From an uncultured Oscillibacter sp. (GTDB lineage: Bacteria > Bacillota > Clostridia > Oscillospirales > Oscillospiraceae), in contig CANPTW010000011.1 of assembly GCA_947577075.1 (NCBI GenBank), positions 1-64,000 of the forward strand: a stretch of DNA of 64,000 nt, in the 5' to 3' direction. Positions 25,781 to 33,910 of this stretch are shown here, one piece after another. How positions within the stretch are numbered: position 1 is the stretch's first letter; each line of letters opens with the position of its first letter. Below the pieces are notes generated by a model. It was not told the DNA's origin, did not search any database, and worked only from the letters and a program-made list of their open reading frames with translations. Position numbers and translations under genes: made by a program.

Positions 25781-28603
25781 ATGAAGCAGAAGCTCCTGCG
25801 CAAGGAACCCCAACCGGCTCCCCGGAAGCCGAACCTGACCGGGATTCCCATCCAGACCAAGCTGGACTTCGAGGCCCGGAGCGGCCTCTCCTTTGACGAT
25901 ATCCGGGTCCACTACCACTCCCCGGAGCCGGCGCGGCTCGGCGCCCGGGCCTTCACCGACGGCCGGGACGTCTACCTGGCCCCCCGGGAGGAGGGGCAGC
26001 TCCCCCACGAGCTGGGCCATGTCATTCAGCGGCGGGTCCGCACCGTTCTGCCTACCCGCCGGGTGGCCGGCGTGCCCGTCAACGATTCCCCCGCCCTGGA
26101 GCGGGAGGCGGACCAGTTCGCCGCCGGGCGCTCCCTGCCCGGGTTCGCCGCCGGGTCCCCCTCCCCGGGCTGCGTCCAGCGGATGTCCCTGAAAAGCGGA
26201 AAAACGGGCGGCTGGGCGGAGCTGACGCAGGAGCTGCCTGCCGAACAGAAGGTGCTGGTGCGCAGGATCCTCATGACCTGCGCCGGGCCCTGCTCCGAAC
26301 GGTCGGGCCTGTGGACCCTGGACGAGGGGGACCTTGCCGGCAGACCCGCGACGACCGACGCCTTCTATCTGGCGGTCACGCCCCATATGATGGATAAGCT
26401 GTACTGGATCAACTATACCAGCTACGCCACGGGGGATCTGTCCTCCCTGGCGGCGGCGGTGATCAACGATCCCCGCCACGGCATCTACATGTACTGGAGC
26501 GAAATCGGAGAATCGAACCCGGCCAAAAACGCGGAGCTGCTGCGCCAGTTCCTCGGCGGCGTCGTCGACCCGGGCCCGAAGGCTGAGGGCTACTATATCG
26601 TCACGGACAACGGCGCCCAGGGCCTGTGTCCGTTCAAGCCAAAACCCTGGGGCAAGGCCGTCGCTTACGGCAAAATGGGGCCGGCGGAGCAGAACGCCGT
26701 AGACCTTCAGGAGGCCGCGTTCCACTATTTAAGCTGCGGGAAACAGTGGAGGCAGACAGCCGATATGCTGGTGAGCATCCCCGCATTGCATGCCCCTGCC
26801 GATGAGGCCGCGCACCTCTATTCCGCCGCCATGTACGCGCTGTCGGCGGCGCTGGACCACCCGCTGGGACTGGCGGACCCGGATAACCACCTGTCGGAAA
26901 TTCTGGACCAGGCCCTGGCGGCGGAGCAGACCTGGCTCCGCCAATTCCAGGTCTGGCAGGACGAATACTTCTCTCCCAACAAAAGGCCCCTCGGGCTGCG
27001 CTCCTTCGATCAGATCGTCTTCCCGCCCAGCCCGGAAAACCCGGAGGAGCCCTGCGCAGCATTGGATTCCATCATGGCGGGTATGGAACAGCCCCTCGCC
27101 GCTTATCCGGGGCAGCCCTCCCTGCGCGCCCTCGCCGAGTCCCTGCGCCGCCGCCACCGCGCCCAGGCCGTGCTGCTGGCGGGATGCGGCATTCGCAAGT
27201 GGTTCGCCATGGAGACCCCCACCTATACGTTTCAGGAGCCCCGCCCTACGGAGGGGCTCGGCGCCCGCCGGGTGGAGCGCTTAAAATTCAGCGCGGGAAC
27301 ACAGCTGGTGGCAATCGGCTGGAACCGGGAAAAACGGAGCAAGGTTCGCAGAGCCTGGGGCGTGGGGGAAGAGGGCGTCCACGCCGCCCCTTATGACGCC
27401 GACCTGGAGGCATGGCTCCGGGCAAGGGGCATCGACCCCGAAGCCGCAGTGCGGGGAAAACCGGTGGTTGTGCTTTGGATCCGCAAGAGCGGGGAGCGGG
27501 GCGGGGCGCACTTTGAGAACGACACCAGCTTCCGGGAGCTGGGCAAACAGGCCCGGCAGTATCTGGATGGCGACCGGACCGTATTCCTGACCGGCGACGA
27601 GAAGGCCTATAAGGCCGAGCAGATCGCGGCTGGCCACGCCCGAGCCCCCCTGTTCAACGTCACCCAGTTTTGGACGGAGGACTCCCCCGCCCTGAGGGCC
27701 TGGGGCGGAAATACCCGCACCGGGCAGTTCCGCCTGTACGACTATCTCAAGCGCAGATCCGATTCCCTGCTGCATGTGGGGGCCATGAGCGGGAATCTGG
27801 AGGCCATGTCCCTTCTGGGGTATTCCGCCGAGGTGCGCGTGAACTCGCCTTACGACTCCGGCGTAAGCCGGATGCAGGCATACTCCGTCCACGACCTGGG
27901 CCGGCTGGGAGCGGGGGACCACCTCTCCTATCAGTTTACGTACGTCCCCTACGGCAAAAAAGCCGCCGCCTTCTACGTAATGCTGAGCCAGCGGACAAAA
28001 AAAATCTGTGAAATGGCCAACATCAAGAGCTTTTCCGATATGATAAGCCGCCAAACCTTCGGAAGTCTCGCCGCCTCGCTTTCAAGCGCCCTCCCCGGCC
28101 TCCGGAAGGAGCGGGAAGACCTGCTGCGCCGAGTCCCCCCGCCGGAGGGAGGCGCCTTGGCGCGGCTCTCGGCGGAAATTTCGGAAAAGGAGGAGCTGCA
28201 GGAGGTCTTAACGCAATGCACGCCCAAGCGCGGGCTGAATCTCTACCGCAAGGATCTGCACCAAATATTGTTTCGAGGGCTCATCGCCGGCAGGCCCTTC
28301 GACGCGCTTCATGGCGCCCTTGGCATAGAGCCCGCCGCAGCACCGGATCGGCGTCTGCCGTCCCCCCCGGAGGCGGAGAGGGCGGCTTATCTCCAGGCGC
28401 TTTCACACATTTATGCCCAGATGAACCGGGACACCCAGGCCGCTGTGGAAAAAATCGTTTCCTCTTTTCCGGAAATCCTGGACTATGAGCTGGACTCCGG
28501 CCCCAGCACGGACAAGCTGCTGGGGCAGTACGTCGCCCGCATTTTCATCCAGGCGGCGCGGCTGCTGGCAAAGAGGGGTTCCCAGCCGCCTAAAGCGGAG
28601 TAA
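25781..28603 (+). CDS. DUF4157 (eCIS core) protein, candidate injected cargo
   Basis: 940 residues; ATG 25781, 84 bases after the regulator stop. Residues about 30-115 are a DUF4157 domain: LSFDDIRVHYHSPEPARLGA, a metallopeptidase-like HELGHVIQ at 76-83 and a downstream LEREAD (Glu about 109), all three metal ligands being present. DUF4157 is the commonest marker of eCIS-loaded effectors. The large remainder looks enzymatic; near residues 664-680 is LLHVGAMSGNLEAMSLLG, preceded by FNVTQFW and QFRLYDYLKRRSDSL, a pattern I recall from C-terminal regions of other DUF4157 proteins and reminiscent of GT-B folds. Activity not established. Confidence 0.8.
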   Translation: MKQKLLRKEPQPAPRKPNLTGIPIQTKLDFEARSGLSFDDIRVHYHSPEPARLGARAFTDGRDVYLAPREEGQLPHELGHVIQRRVRTVLPTRRVAGVPVNDSPALEREADQFAAGRSLPGFAAGSPSPGCVQRMSLKSGKTGGWAELTQELPAEQKVLVRRILMTCAGPCSERSGLWTLDEGDLAGRPATTDAFYLAVTPHMMDKLYWINYTSYATGDLSSLAAAVINDPRHGIYMYWSEIGESNPAKNAELLRQFLGGVVDPGPKAEGYYIVTDNGAQGLCPFKPKPWGKAVAYGKMGPAEQNAVDLQEAAFHYLSCGKQWRQTADMLVSIPALHAPADEAAHLYSAAMYALSAALDHPLGLADPDNHLSEILDQALAAEQTWLRQFQVWQDEYFSPNKRPLGLRSFDQIVFPPSPENPEEPCAALDSIMAGMEQPLAAYPGQPSLRALAESLRRRHRAQAVLLAGCGIRKWFAMETPTYTFQEPRPTEGLGARRVERLKFSAGTQLVAIGWNREKRSKVRRAWGVGEEGVHAAPYDADLEAWLRARGIDPEAAVRGKPVVVLWIRKSGERGGAHFENDTSFRELGKQARQYLDGDRTVFLTGDEKAYKAEQIAAGHARAPLFNVTQFWTEDSPALRAWGGNTRTGQFRLYDYLKRRSDSLLHVGAMSGNLEAMSLLGYSAEVRVNSPYDSGVSRMQAYSVHDLGRLGAGDHLSYQFTYVPYGKKAAAFYVMLSQRTKKICEMANIKSFSDMISRQTFGSLAASLSSALPGLRKEREDLLRRVPPPEGGALARLSAEISEKEELQEVLTQCTPKRGLNLYRKDLHQILFRGLIAGRPFDALHGALGIEPAAAPDRRLPSPPEAERAAYLQALSHIYAQMNRDTQAAVEKIVSSFPEILDYELDSGPSTDKLLGQYVARIFIQAARLLAKRGSQPPKAE

Positions 28604-28622
28604 CGGGAATCTTCCATCAAAT

Positions 28623-28649
28623 GAGGGCCTCCCCAAAGGGGAGGCCCTC
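28623..28649. terminator. terminator hairpin, left copy at R2
   Basis: Perfect 12-bp stem GAGGGCCTCCCC / GGGGAGGCCCTC with an AAA loop, 20 bases after the DUF4157 stop codon. The right copy at 28812-28838 has the same stem but a TTT loop, that is, the reverse complement of this one. Confidence 0.75.
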
Positions 28650-28811
28650 AGGCTGTCGAAAACGTATTTTTCGCCAGCCTGAGCAAGTTTTCAGAACTTC
28701 AAAAAAGTTCTGAAAACTTGGGATTTAAATGGCGCAGGAAACCCTTCCTGGGTTTCCCGCGCACACCCTTCCTTCCCGTTGAATCGGTTTTATGCGTTTT
28801 TCGACAAGCTG
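28650..28811. repeat. dispersed three-hairpin repeat, copy R2
   Basis: About 162 bases. Ends CAGGCTGTCGAAAACG and CGTTTTTCGACAAGCTG are imperfect terminal inverted repeats. Inside are a hairpin at the left end (CAGGCTG..CAGCCTG), a perfect 15-bp stem AAGTTTTCAGAACTT / AAGTTCTGAAAACTT and an 8-bp stem GGAAACCC / GGGTTTCC, then a pyrimidine-rich CCTTCCTTCCCG stretch. It is almost identical to R5 at 56978-57140 and is bracketed by two copies of the terminator hairpin. Confidence 0.85.
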
Positions 28812-28838
28812 GAGGGCCTCCCCTTTGGGGAGGCCCTT
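28812..28838. terminator. terminator hairpin, right copy at R2
   Basis: GAGGGCCTCCCC, TTT, GGGGAGGCCCTT: same stem as the hairpin at 28623-28649 with a complementary loop. Only a weak T-run follows. Confidence 0.7.
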
Positions 28839-28969
28839 GCGTTTCGTTTCAGAATCCTTTCAGCTTTCTCCTCTATGATCGGCAGACGGCAAACGAATCG
28901 GGGGGACGGCGCCAAGCCGCCTCCCGGTCACGGTTCCCCCGCGGAACCCCGCCGCACAGGGAGGAATAC

Positions 28970-29176
28970 ATGCAGGAAGAGCAGTTTCAAAGCCGGGGCG
29001 TCACGCTGAACAGCCTGCTGGAGGAACAGCGCGCGCTGAATATGCGGATGCTGCTGGCCATCCGCCTCCGGGACACGGAGGTGCAGGAGGCGCTGCGGCG
29101 GGAGCTGGAGGACAACGCCGAGCAGATCAGCCGCCTGCTCTCCGGCGGCTTCCGCCGTCAGGACCTTCCGCAGTAA
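28970..29176 (+). CDS. small coiled helical protein, unknown
   Basis: 68 residues from ATG 28970 after AGGGAGGA; the open frame extends upstream into the repeat but that part is not expected to be translated. It is predicted to be helical and charged (LNSLLEEQRALNMRMLLAIR, LRRELEDNAEQISRLLSGGF). I do not recognise a family. It converges on the next gene and overlaps it tail to tail by 19 bases. Confidence 0.55.
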   Translation: MQEEQFQSRGVTLNSLLEEQRALNMRMLLAIRLRDTEVQEALRRELEDNAEQISRLLSGGFRRQDLPQ

Positions 29177-29823
29177 CGCCGCAGGCCGCAGTTGTACAGC
29201 GCCGCCATCCGGGGCTCCAGCACGGGTTCTTCCCGTTCGCCCTCCCCCTCCCGCAGGTACCAGGCTTCCCCATCGGTGCTGAGCACGGGCTCCAGGTCCT
29301 TCAGGGCGTACACCGGCAGAACCACGCTCCCCAGGCTCCAGACCCGCAGGACGTTGGGCACGTCCACATCCGCCGGGGAGTCCACCACCGCCAGCCGCAG
29401 CTCCGGGAAATAGGCCCCTCCGAAGGGCTCCTCCACGTCCAGGCCGGCAAAGCCGCTGTCATACAGGGACTCCAGGGCGGCCTCCAGGCTGCCGTTGTTC
29501 CACACCGGGGCGATGAGGCTGCACTCGCTCAGGCGCACCCGCTTTTTCCCCGACGGCGCCAGGCCGGAGAGGGGAATCAGGTCGTCCAGCACAAAGGGGC
29601 CCGTCTTCGTCTTGGGCAGGAACATCCGGGCGGCGCTGTCGGAGGTAAGGCTCATGGTCAGGGCGTGGATGACCCAGTCCAGAAACAGGTCGAAATTCCG
29701 CCCGGAGACCTTGCACCGCTGGGCCCCCTGATTCAGGAATTTGCTCATGGCCTCGTAGTCCGTCAGCGCCATAGGCGGCAGGGGACCCTCGTAGAGATTC
29801 TTCAAACGTGTGGTGGGCAGCAT
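29158..29823 (-). CDS. uncharacterised cytoplasmic protein
   Basis: 221 residues from ATG 29823, five bases after GGGGAGGT; an in-frame ATG at 29886 lies upstream of the predicted transcription start and is rejected. The sequence is soluble, with no signal or membrane span; segments such as FDLFLDWVIHALTMSLTSDS and GPFVLDDLIPLSG suggest an alpha/beta protein. No family recognised. It is monocistronic with its own promoter. Confidence 0.6.
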   Translation of the reverse strand: MLPTTRLKNLYEGPLPPMALTDYEAMSKFLNQGAQRCKVSGRNFDLFLDWVIHALTMSLTSDSAARMFLPKTKTGPFVLDDLIPLSGLAPSGKKRVRLSECSLIAPVWNNGSLEAALESLYDSGFAGLDVEEPFGGAYFPELRLAVVDSPADVDVPNVLRVWSLGSVVLPVYALKDLEPVLSTDGEAWYLREGEGEREEPVLEPRMAALYNCGLRRYCGRS

Positions 29824-29876
29824 GGAGACCTCCCCGCGCCCTTCGGCGCTTTTGTGGAAAATTTGGAAGATACCCC

Positions 29877-29905
29877 ATTTTAGCATGTCCGCCGCCGGAA
29901 CACAA
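29877..29905 (-). promoter_or_regulatory. sigma-A promoter of the gene at 29158-29823
   Basis: On the minus strand TTGTGT (complement of 29900-29905), 17-base spacer, TAAAAT (complement of 29877-29882) preceded by TGC (extended -10). It settles the start codon at 29823. Confidence 0.65.
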
Positions 29906-30041
29906 GCCGAAAACCGAACAAGCGTTCCCGGCGCCTCCCCGGAAAAGTTCGGGCATTTTCACAGGCCGTCCGGTCTGCGGCACAGCTTCCGCGGGCCGGT
30001 TATAAGAGGCCCCGCCGGGACGGCGGGGCCTCTTCATCGCG

Positions 30042-31151
30042 CTACTCTGCCAGGGGAATCTCCGCGCCGCAGACGAGGAGGGCTTCCACCTGCTCCAGGT
30101 CCAGGGGCATCGGGAACTCGATCTGCGCGTCTATGTGGGTGTCGGAGGACCCTATGCCGGAGGAGCCCTTGACCTCCAGGAGCTCGCCGCTTTTCAGGCG
30201 GAACGACAGGCCCTTGAGGGGCGTCCGGAACGCCGTGCTCCGGCGGAGGGCCTCATCCCGGCTGGAGCTTCCGGGGCGCGCCCCGCCGTCCTCCCAGTGG
30301 AACCGCAGTCCCAGGGCCAGGGGGGAGAGGGTCACGCTGTCCAGAATCCAGTCCTCCCCCCATATCCGGCAGACCTGCTTCGGCTCCAGCCGCAGGACCT
30401 CCGTGGGCCGGAGGGTGATGGACAGGGTCCATTCCCCCCGCAGCACGGTTTTCGCCTCCTCCTCCCAGCGCACCAGGTCCCGCAGGCGGATGGCGCAGCG
30501 GCCCCCGGCGTTCAGCGACTCGTCATTCGCGGAGAAAATCACGGAACACTCGCCCTTCTCCAGCTCCTCACGCGTCTGCCAGGAGGAGATCGAATAGCCC
30601 CAGGAGCCCACATTCTGCCGGTTCTCCGGCACAACCTCCGTATCCCCGAAGAAGGGCCCCGTCTCCTCGAACTCCTCCAGCAGAGCGGGGTCCAGTATGG
30701 TCATGCGGAGCTCCGCCATGGCCATCTGCCCGTCAAACACCGCGTCCAGCATCTCAAAGCGCAGCCCGTCGGACTCCAGCAGGGTGGTGTCCATCTCCGC
30801 GCCCAGGCCCAGCAGCTGCTCGGTGTCCGCCGCGTTTCCATAGTAATCCGCGGCCCAGGTGTTTTCCTCAAACATCTGCCGGAAGCGCTCCCCGCCCCCC
30901 AGGGCCAGGCCCGCCGCCGCCGCGCCGGTGAGCAGGGCGGCCGCCACCGCCGCCGCCAGCCAGCGGGCGGGATTCCGGACCCGGCGCTCCGCCCCGGGAA
31001 ATCCGGCCCTCCGGGAATCCGCCAGCAGGCGCTTCATCCGCCGCCGCTGCCTCCGGGAGGGCGGAGGCGGCGGCGGAGCCTCCCCGATCTCCTGCCGGAG
31101 GGCCTCCTCCAGCGCGTTTTTCAGCATGGCGTCAAATACAGGACCGTCCAT
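30042..31151 (-). CDS. DUF4179-type anti-sigma factor
   Basis: 369 residues. An N-terminal cytoplasmic part of about 65 residues (FDAMLKNALEEALRQEIGEA, a Pro-rich run, then RRQRRRMKRLLADS), one membrane span at about 66-88 (WLAAAVAAALLTGAAAAGLA) and a large external domain with paired beta strands. This is the DUF4179 layout found directly downstream of ECF sigma genes in Clostridia. Its start lies within the end of the sigma gene (20-base overlap). It presumably holds the sigma factor inactive until an envelope signal arrives. Confidence 0.8.
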   Translation of the reverse strand: MDGPVFDAMLKNALEEALRQEIGEAPPPPPPSRRQRRRMKRLLADSRRAGFPGAERRVRNPARWLAAAVAAALLTGAAAAGLALGGGERFRQMFEENTWAADYYGNAADTEQLLGLGAEMDTTLLESDGLRFEMLDAVFDGQMAMAELRMTILDPALLEEFEETGPFFGDTEVVPENRQNVGSWGYSISSWQTREELEKGECSVIFSANDESLNAGGRCAIRLRDLVRWEEEAKTVLRGEWTLSITLRPTEVLRLEPKQVCRIWGEDWILDSVTLSPLALGLRFHWEDGGARPGSSSRDEALRRSTAFRTPLKGLSFRLKSGELLEVKGSSGIGSSDTHIDAQIEFPMPLDLEQVEALLVCGAEIPLAE

Positions 31152-31665
31152 CCAGATACCCCTCCCTTCTCAGCGCGTCGATCAGCAGCTTCCGCCCCCG
31201 AAAGATCCGGCTCTTCACCGCGCCTTCCGTCAGCCCCAGCGCTTCGGCAATGTCGCTTAAGCTCCACTCCGCCACGAACCGCAGCTCCAGCACCCGGCGG
31301 TAGTCCTCCGGCATGGCCCGGATCAGGCTCACCAAAGTCTCAAACTCCCCCTGGTCCGGGGGCGCGGCGGGCTCCGGGAGCCGCGCCTCAAGGCCCACCT
31401 CCCGCCCCTCCTTCCGGAGCGCGTCCAGGGCGGTGTTTTTCACCACCACCAGCAGCCAGCGCTCCAGCTGTCCGTCGGAGCGGGAGCGGAGCTGCCCATA
31501 GTTTTGAATTAACTTTATAAAAGTATCGTGTACCGCGTCCTCCGCCCTGGGGCCGGGGCCCAGGAGCCGGGCGGCCAGCCGGTGAAGCCGGCTCTGATTC
31601 TGCTTGTAAAGCCGGGTGAAGCGCCCCCGGTCCTCGTCCCGCTGGAGCCCAAAGCTGGGCAGCAT
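31132..31665 (-). CDS. ECF-family RNA polymerase sigma factor
   Basis: 177 residues; AGGAGG seven bases before ATG 31665. Region 2 (FTRLYKQNQSRLHRLAARLL, then AEDAVHDTFIKLIQNY, and WLLVVVKNTALDALRK) and region 4 (MPEDYRRVLELRFVAEWSLS, DIAEALGLTEGAVKSRIFRG) are both complete. Region 3 is absent, as in ECF factors. It forms an operon with the DUF4179 anti-sigma and probably drives its own promoter at 31697-31725. Confidence 0.92.
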   Translation of the reverse strand: MLPSFGLQRDEDRGRFTRLYKQNQSRLHRLAARLLGPGPRAEDAVHDTFIKLIQNYGQLRSRSDGQLERWLLVVVKNTALDALRKEGREVGLEARLPEPAAPPDQGEFETLVSLIRAMPEDYRRVLELRFVAEWSLSDIAEALGLTEGAVKSRIFRGRKLLIDALRREGYLDGRSCI

Positions 31666-31696
31666 GGCCGCCGCCTCCTTTCGTCCTTCTGTAGGT

Positions 31697-31725
31697 ATAA
31701 CGTTTCGGCCCTCGAAAACGTTTCC
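31697..31725 (-). promoter_or_regulatory. ECF-type autoregulated promoter
   Basis: On the minus strand GGAAAC (complement of 31720-31725), a 17-base spacer and CGTTAT (complement of 31697-31702), the classical ECF pattern with GGAAAC -35 and CGTT -10. It lies about 30 bases before the sigma-gene start. Confidence 0.7.
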
Positions 31726-31866
31726 GGTTTTCCCCTATTTTTTTGGAATGGGGCGGGAGTTTTTTCCGCCCCGGGGCGGCGGTTCCTCCCGCGGGCCGGG
31801 AATAGCCGGGCCCGGAACGGCAGATACTCCTAGGACATAAGCCCAAACGCACAGGAGGAACCGCCT

Positions 31867-32553
31867 ATGATGACCGCCTTCGCCCGCACCGTCATCCTCT
31901 ACTTCCTTATCATGATCGGCCTCCGCCTCATGGGCAAGCGGCAGATCGGTGAGCTGGAGCCCGGCGAGCTGGTGCTGACCATGATGATTTCGGACCTGGC
32001 CACCGTGCCCATGCAGGATTTCGGCATCCCCCTTCTGGCGGGGGTTATCCCCATTTTGACCCTGCTGGCCCTGTCTATGCTCCTGAGCCAGCTGTCCCTC
32101 ACCAGCCTTCGGTTCCGCCGCCTGGCCTGCGGCGCGCCCTCCGTCCTCATCCGGGAGGGCGTCCTCCAGCAGGAGACCATGCGTAAGAACCGCTACACCC
32201 TGGACGAGCTGCTGGAGGAGCTCCGGGGCCAGGGGATCGCCGGAATCGGGGACGTAAAATACGCCGTGCTGGAGAACTCGGGCCATCTCTCCGTCCTTCC
32301 CTGGGCCCGCCGCCAGCCCCCCTCCGCAGAGGACCTCGGGGTAACCGCGGGGGAGGAGGCAACCCTGCCGGTCATCCTGGTCAACGACGGGCGCCTCCTC
32401 CGGCGGAACCTGCGGGCCCAAGGGCTGGACGAGACCTGGCTTCGGGAAGCCCTCCGGCGGGAGGGGCTGGCCTCCCACCGGGAGGCGTTTCTCCTGACCG
32501 TGGACGAGCGGGGGGCCGTGACCTGCGTCAAGAAGGAACGCCCCTTTTCTTAG
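31867..32553 (+). CDS. DUF421 (YetF-family) membrane protein
   Basis: 228 residues; RBS AGGAGGAA. N-terminal three spans (TAFARTVILYFLIMIGLRLM; LEPGELVLTMMISDLATVPM; LAGVIPILTLLALSMLL) followed by the cytoplasmic domain PSVLIREGVLQQETMRKNRY, TLDELLEELRGQGIAGIGDV, KYAVLENSG, all typical of YetF. The family is common in spore formers; biochemical role unclear. It is followed by a DUF4363 gene, the usual partner. Confidence 0.9.
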   Translation: MMTAFARTVILYFLIMIGLRLMGKRQIGELEPGELVLTMMISDLATVPMQDFGIPLLAGVIPILTLLALSMLLSQLSLTSLRFRRLACGAPSVLIREGVLQQETMRKNRYTLDELLEELRGQGIAGIGDVKYAVLENSGHLSVLPWARRQPPSAEDLGVTAGEEATLPVILVNDGRLLRRNLRAQGLDETWLREALRREGLASHREAFLLTVDERGAVTCVKKERPFS

Positions 32554-32640
32554 GGCCTGTCCACATGCGCCCGGGGCCCCGCCGGGAACGGCGGGCATCC
32601 CCGGGTCCCGGCAACAAAATGCGGAAACGGAGGAATCCCC

Positions 32641-33024
32641 ATGAAAAAAGGACTGCTGATCCCCGCCGGCCTGCTGGCGGCTATTCTGGCCTTCTGCCTC
32701 TGGAACAGCGCCGCCATGACCGCCTGCACCGCCCGCTGGCGGGCGCAGCTGGAGGAGGCGGAGCGCCTGGCCGCGTCCGGGGACTGGGGGGGGACCGCCG
32801 CCGCCATCCGGGAGAGCTACGCCAGCTGGACGGCCCGGCAGACCTATCTGCACATCGTCACAAGCCACGACGCCGTGGACGGCGCGGAGGCCATGTACCA
32901 CCGCGCCCTGGCCTTCGCCGAGAGCGAGGAGGACAGCGAGCTCCGGGCGGAGCTGGCGGACCTCCGGGACCAGCTTCGGCTGCTGGCGGAGATGGAGGAG
33001 TTCAGTTTGCGGAACGTGCTGTAA
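32641..33024 (+). CDS. DUF4363 family protein
   Basis: 127 residues. N-terminal hydrophobic span (LLIPAGLLAAILAFCLWNSA), then an external helical domain (WRAQLEEAERLAASGDWGGT, SWTARQTYLHIVTSHDAVDG, LRDQLRLLAEMEEFSLRNVL) with the conserved W/Y and H-x-x-D positions of DUF4363. It follows DUF421 after 87 bases; the pair is probably co-transcribed and acts at the membrane. Confidence 0.8.
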   Translation: MKKGLLIPAGLLAAILAFCLWNSAAMTACTARWRAQLEEAERLAASGDWGGTAAAIRESYASWTARQTYLHIVTSHDAVDGAEAMYHRALAFAESEEDSELRAELADLRDQLRLLAEMEEFSLRNVL

Positions 33025-33047
33025 ACTCCCTCCGCCGTCCGGCGCCG

Positions 33048-33248
33048 TTAGAAGTAGAACAGCTCCTCAAACTTCTTGTCCAGCGCGATGCACAGCACCA
33101 GGGCCAGCTTCGCCGTGGGGCTGAACTGCCCCGTCTCAAGGGAGCTGATCGTGTTCCGGGACACGCCCACCAGCTCCGCCAGCTGGGCCTGGGACAGCTT
33201 CCGCTCCGAGCGGGCCTCCTTCAGGCGGTTTTTTAAAATCAGCTCCAT
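33048..33248 (-). CDS. XRE-family regulator (short)
   Basis: 66 residues from ATG 33248 (a longer form from ATG 33278 would overlap the preceding stop). The helix-turn-helix KNRLKEARSERKLSQAQLAE, LVGVSRNTISSLETGQFSPT and ALDKKFEELFYF is the common stand-alone XRE type. It follows a small membrane protein gene, now frameshifted, in one transcription unit starting near 33630; such pairs are common in Clostridia. Likely autoregulatory. Confidence 0.85.
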   Translation of the reverse strand: MELILKNRLKEARSERKLSQAQLAELVGVSRNTISSLETGQFSPTAKLALVLCIALDKKFEELFYF

Positions 33249-33274
33249 GCCGCCCCCTGAATCCGGCCTCCGCT

Positions 33275-33594
33275 TCATCCCCCCCATCTCAGCACCTCGG
33301 ACATGTACCGCAGAAGGAAGAGGACGGACGACAGTGTCCCCCCGGCCGCAACCACCAAATAGACCCTCTTCCGGGAAAAGCGATACAGAGGATATGCCTC
33401 CGCCGCCTCGAAGGCCCAAAACATGGCCAGCAGGGCGGAGTTGGACGCCCCCCTCGCAAGTTCACCAGGAACAGCACCGCCGCCACGATATAAAATACCG
33501 TGTGTCCCGCCCGGACCCCCCGATTCTCCGCCGCCTCCATGCCCTCGTCCCGGGCCTCCCGGCGGCTGCGCCTCAAAATTTCCTCCCTGTCCAT
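33275..33594 (-). pseudogene. small membrane protein (DUF6442-like), frameshifted
   Basis: Starts MDREEILRRSRREARDEGME at 33594 behind GGAAGGAGG and reads VRAGHTVFYIVAAVLFLVNL, then loses frame at a run of six G (complement of about 33451-33457). The next frame continues sensibly with SNSALLAMFWAFEAAEAYPL, VYLVVAAGGTLSSVLFLLRY and stops at 33275. One extra G restores a single about 106-residue two- or three-span protein like DUF6442. Either a homopolymer sequencing error or a true inactivation. Confidence 0.65.
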
Positions 33595-33635
33595 CGGTTT
33601 GCCTCCTTCCGAATTTGCCAAGTTTTCTTATCAAA

Positions 33636-33664
33636 AAAGTACCATGGCCGGGGGCCGCTGTCAA
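33636..33664 (-). promoter_or_regulatory. sigma-A promoter for the frameshifted gene and XRE regulator
   Basis: Minus strand: TTGACA (complement of 33659-33664), 17-base spacer, TACTTT (complement of 33636-33641) with TG upstream (extended -10). It lies about 40 bases before the ATG at 33594. Confidence 0.65.
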
Positions 33665-33853
33665 GGATTTCTGCCAAGTTTTCTTGGAATTCAAGCCGGC
33701 GCCGCCGAAAAGAATTCCAGGGGGCCTTGGGGCGCGGCGCTTGACGGTCCGGCGGCGGAGCGGGCGGCGCTTCCCCGGGACGAGGGGGAGGGCCGCCCCG
33801 GGGCCTCCGCGGAGGGGGCAGGTGCGGCTCCCGCCCCCGGAGGGGCGGAAAAA

Positions 33854-33887
33854 CGGCCTGGGCCCCGAGAATTCGGGGCCCAGGCCG
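33854..33887. terminator. bidirectional terminator
   Basis: Stem CGGCCTGGGCCCCGA / TCGGGGCCCAGGCCG with an ATTC-type loop. T-runs follow on both strands (CTGTTTTTTG to the right, GTTTTTCCG to the left), so it can terminate the leftward symporter gene. Confidence 0.75.
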
Positions 33888-33910
33888 CTGTTTTTTGAAA
33901 GAGGAGGCGC

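Noticed and set aside
28650-28811. CRISPR-like array
   Set aside because: Inverted repeats, not evenly spaced direct repeats with spacers; explained by the dispersed hairpin element.
28718-28969. N-terminal extension of the 68-residue protein through repeat R2
   Set aside because: The frame passes through the repeat and a terminator hairpin; an identical peptide is read from R5, showing it is a repeat artefact.
29824-29886. Longer start (ATG 29886) for the gene at 29158-29823
   Set aside because: It lies over the -10 of the promoter and has no ribosome site, while ATG 29823 follows GGGGAGGT.
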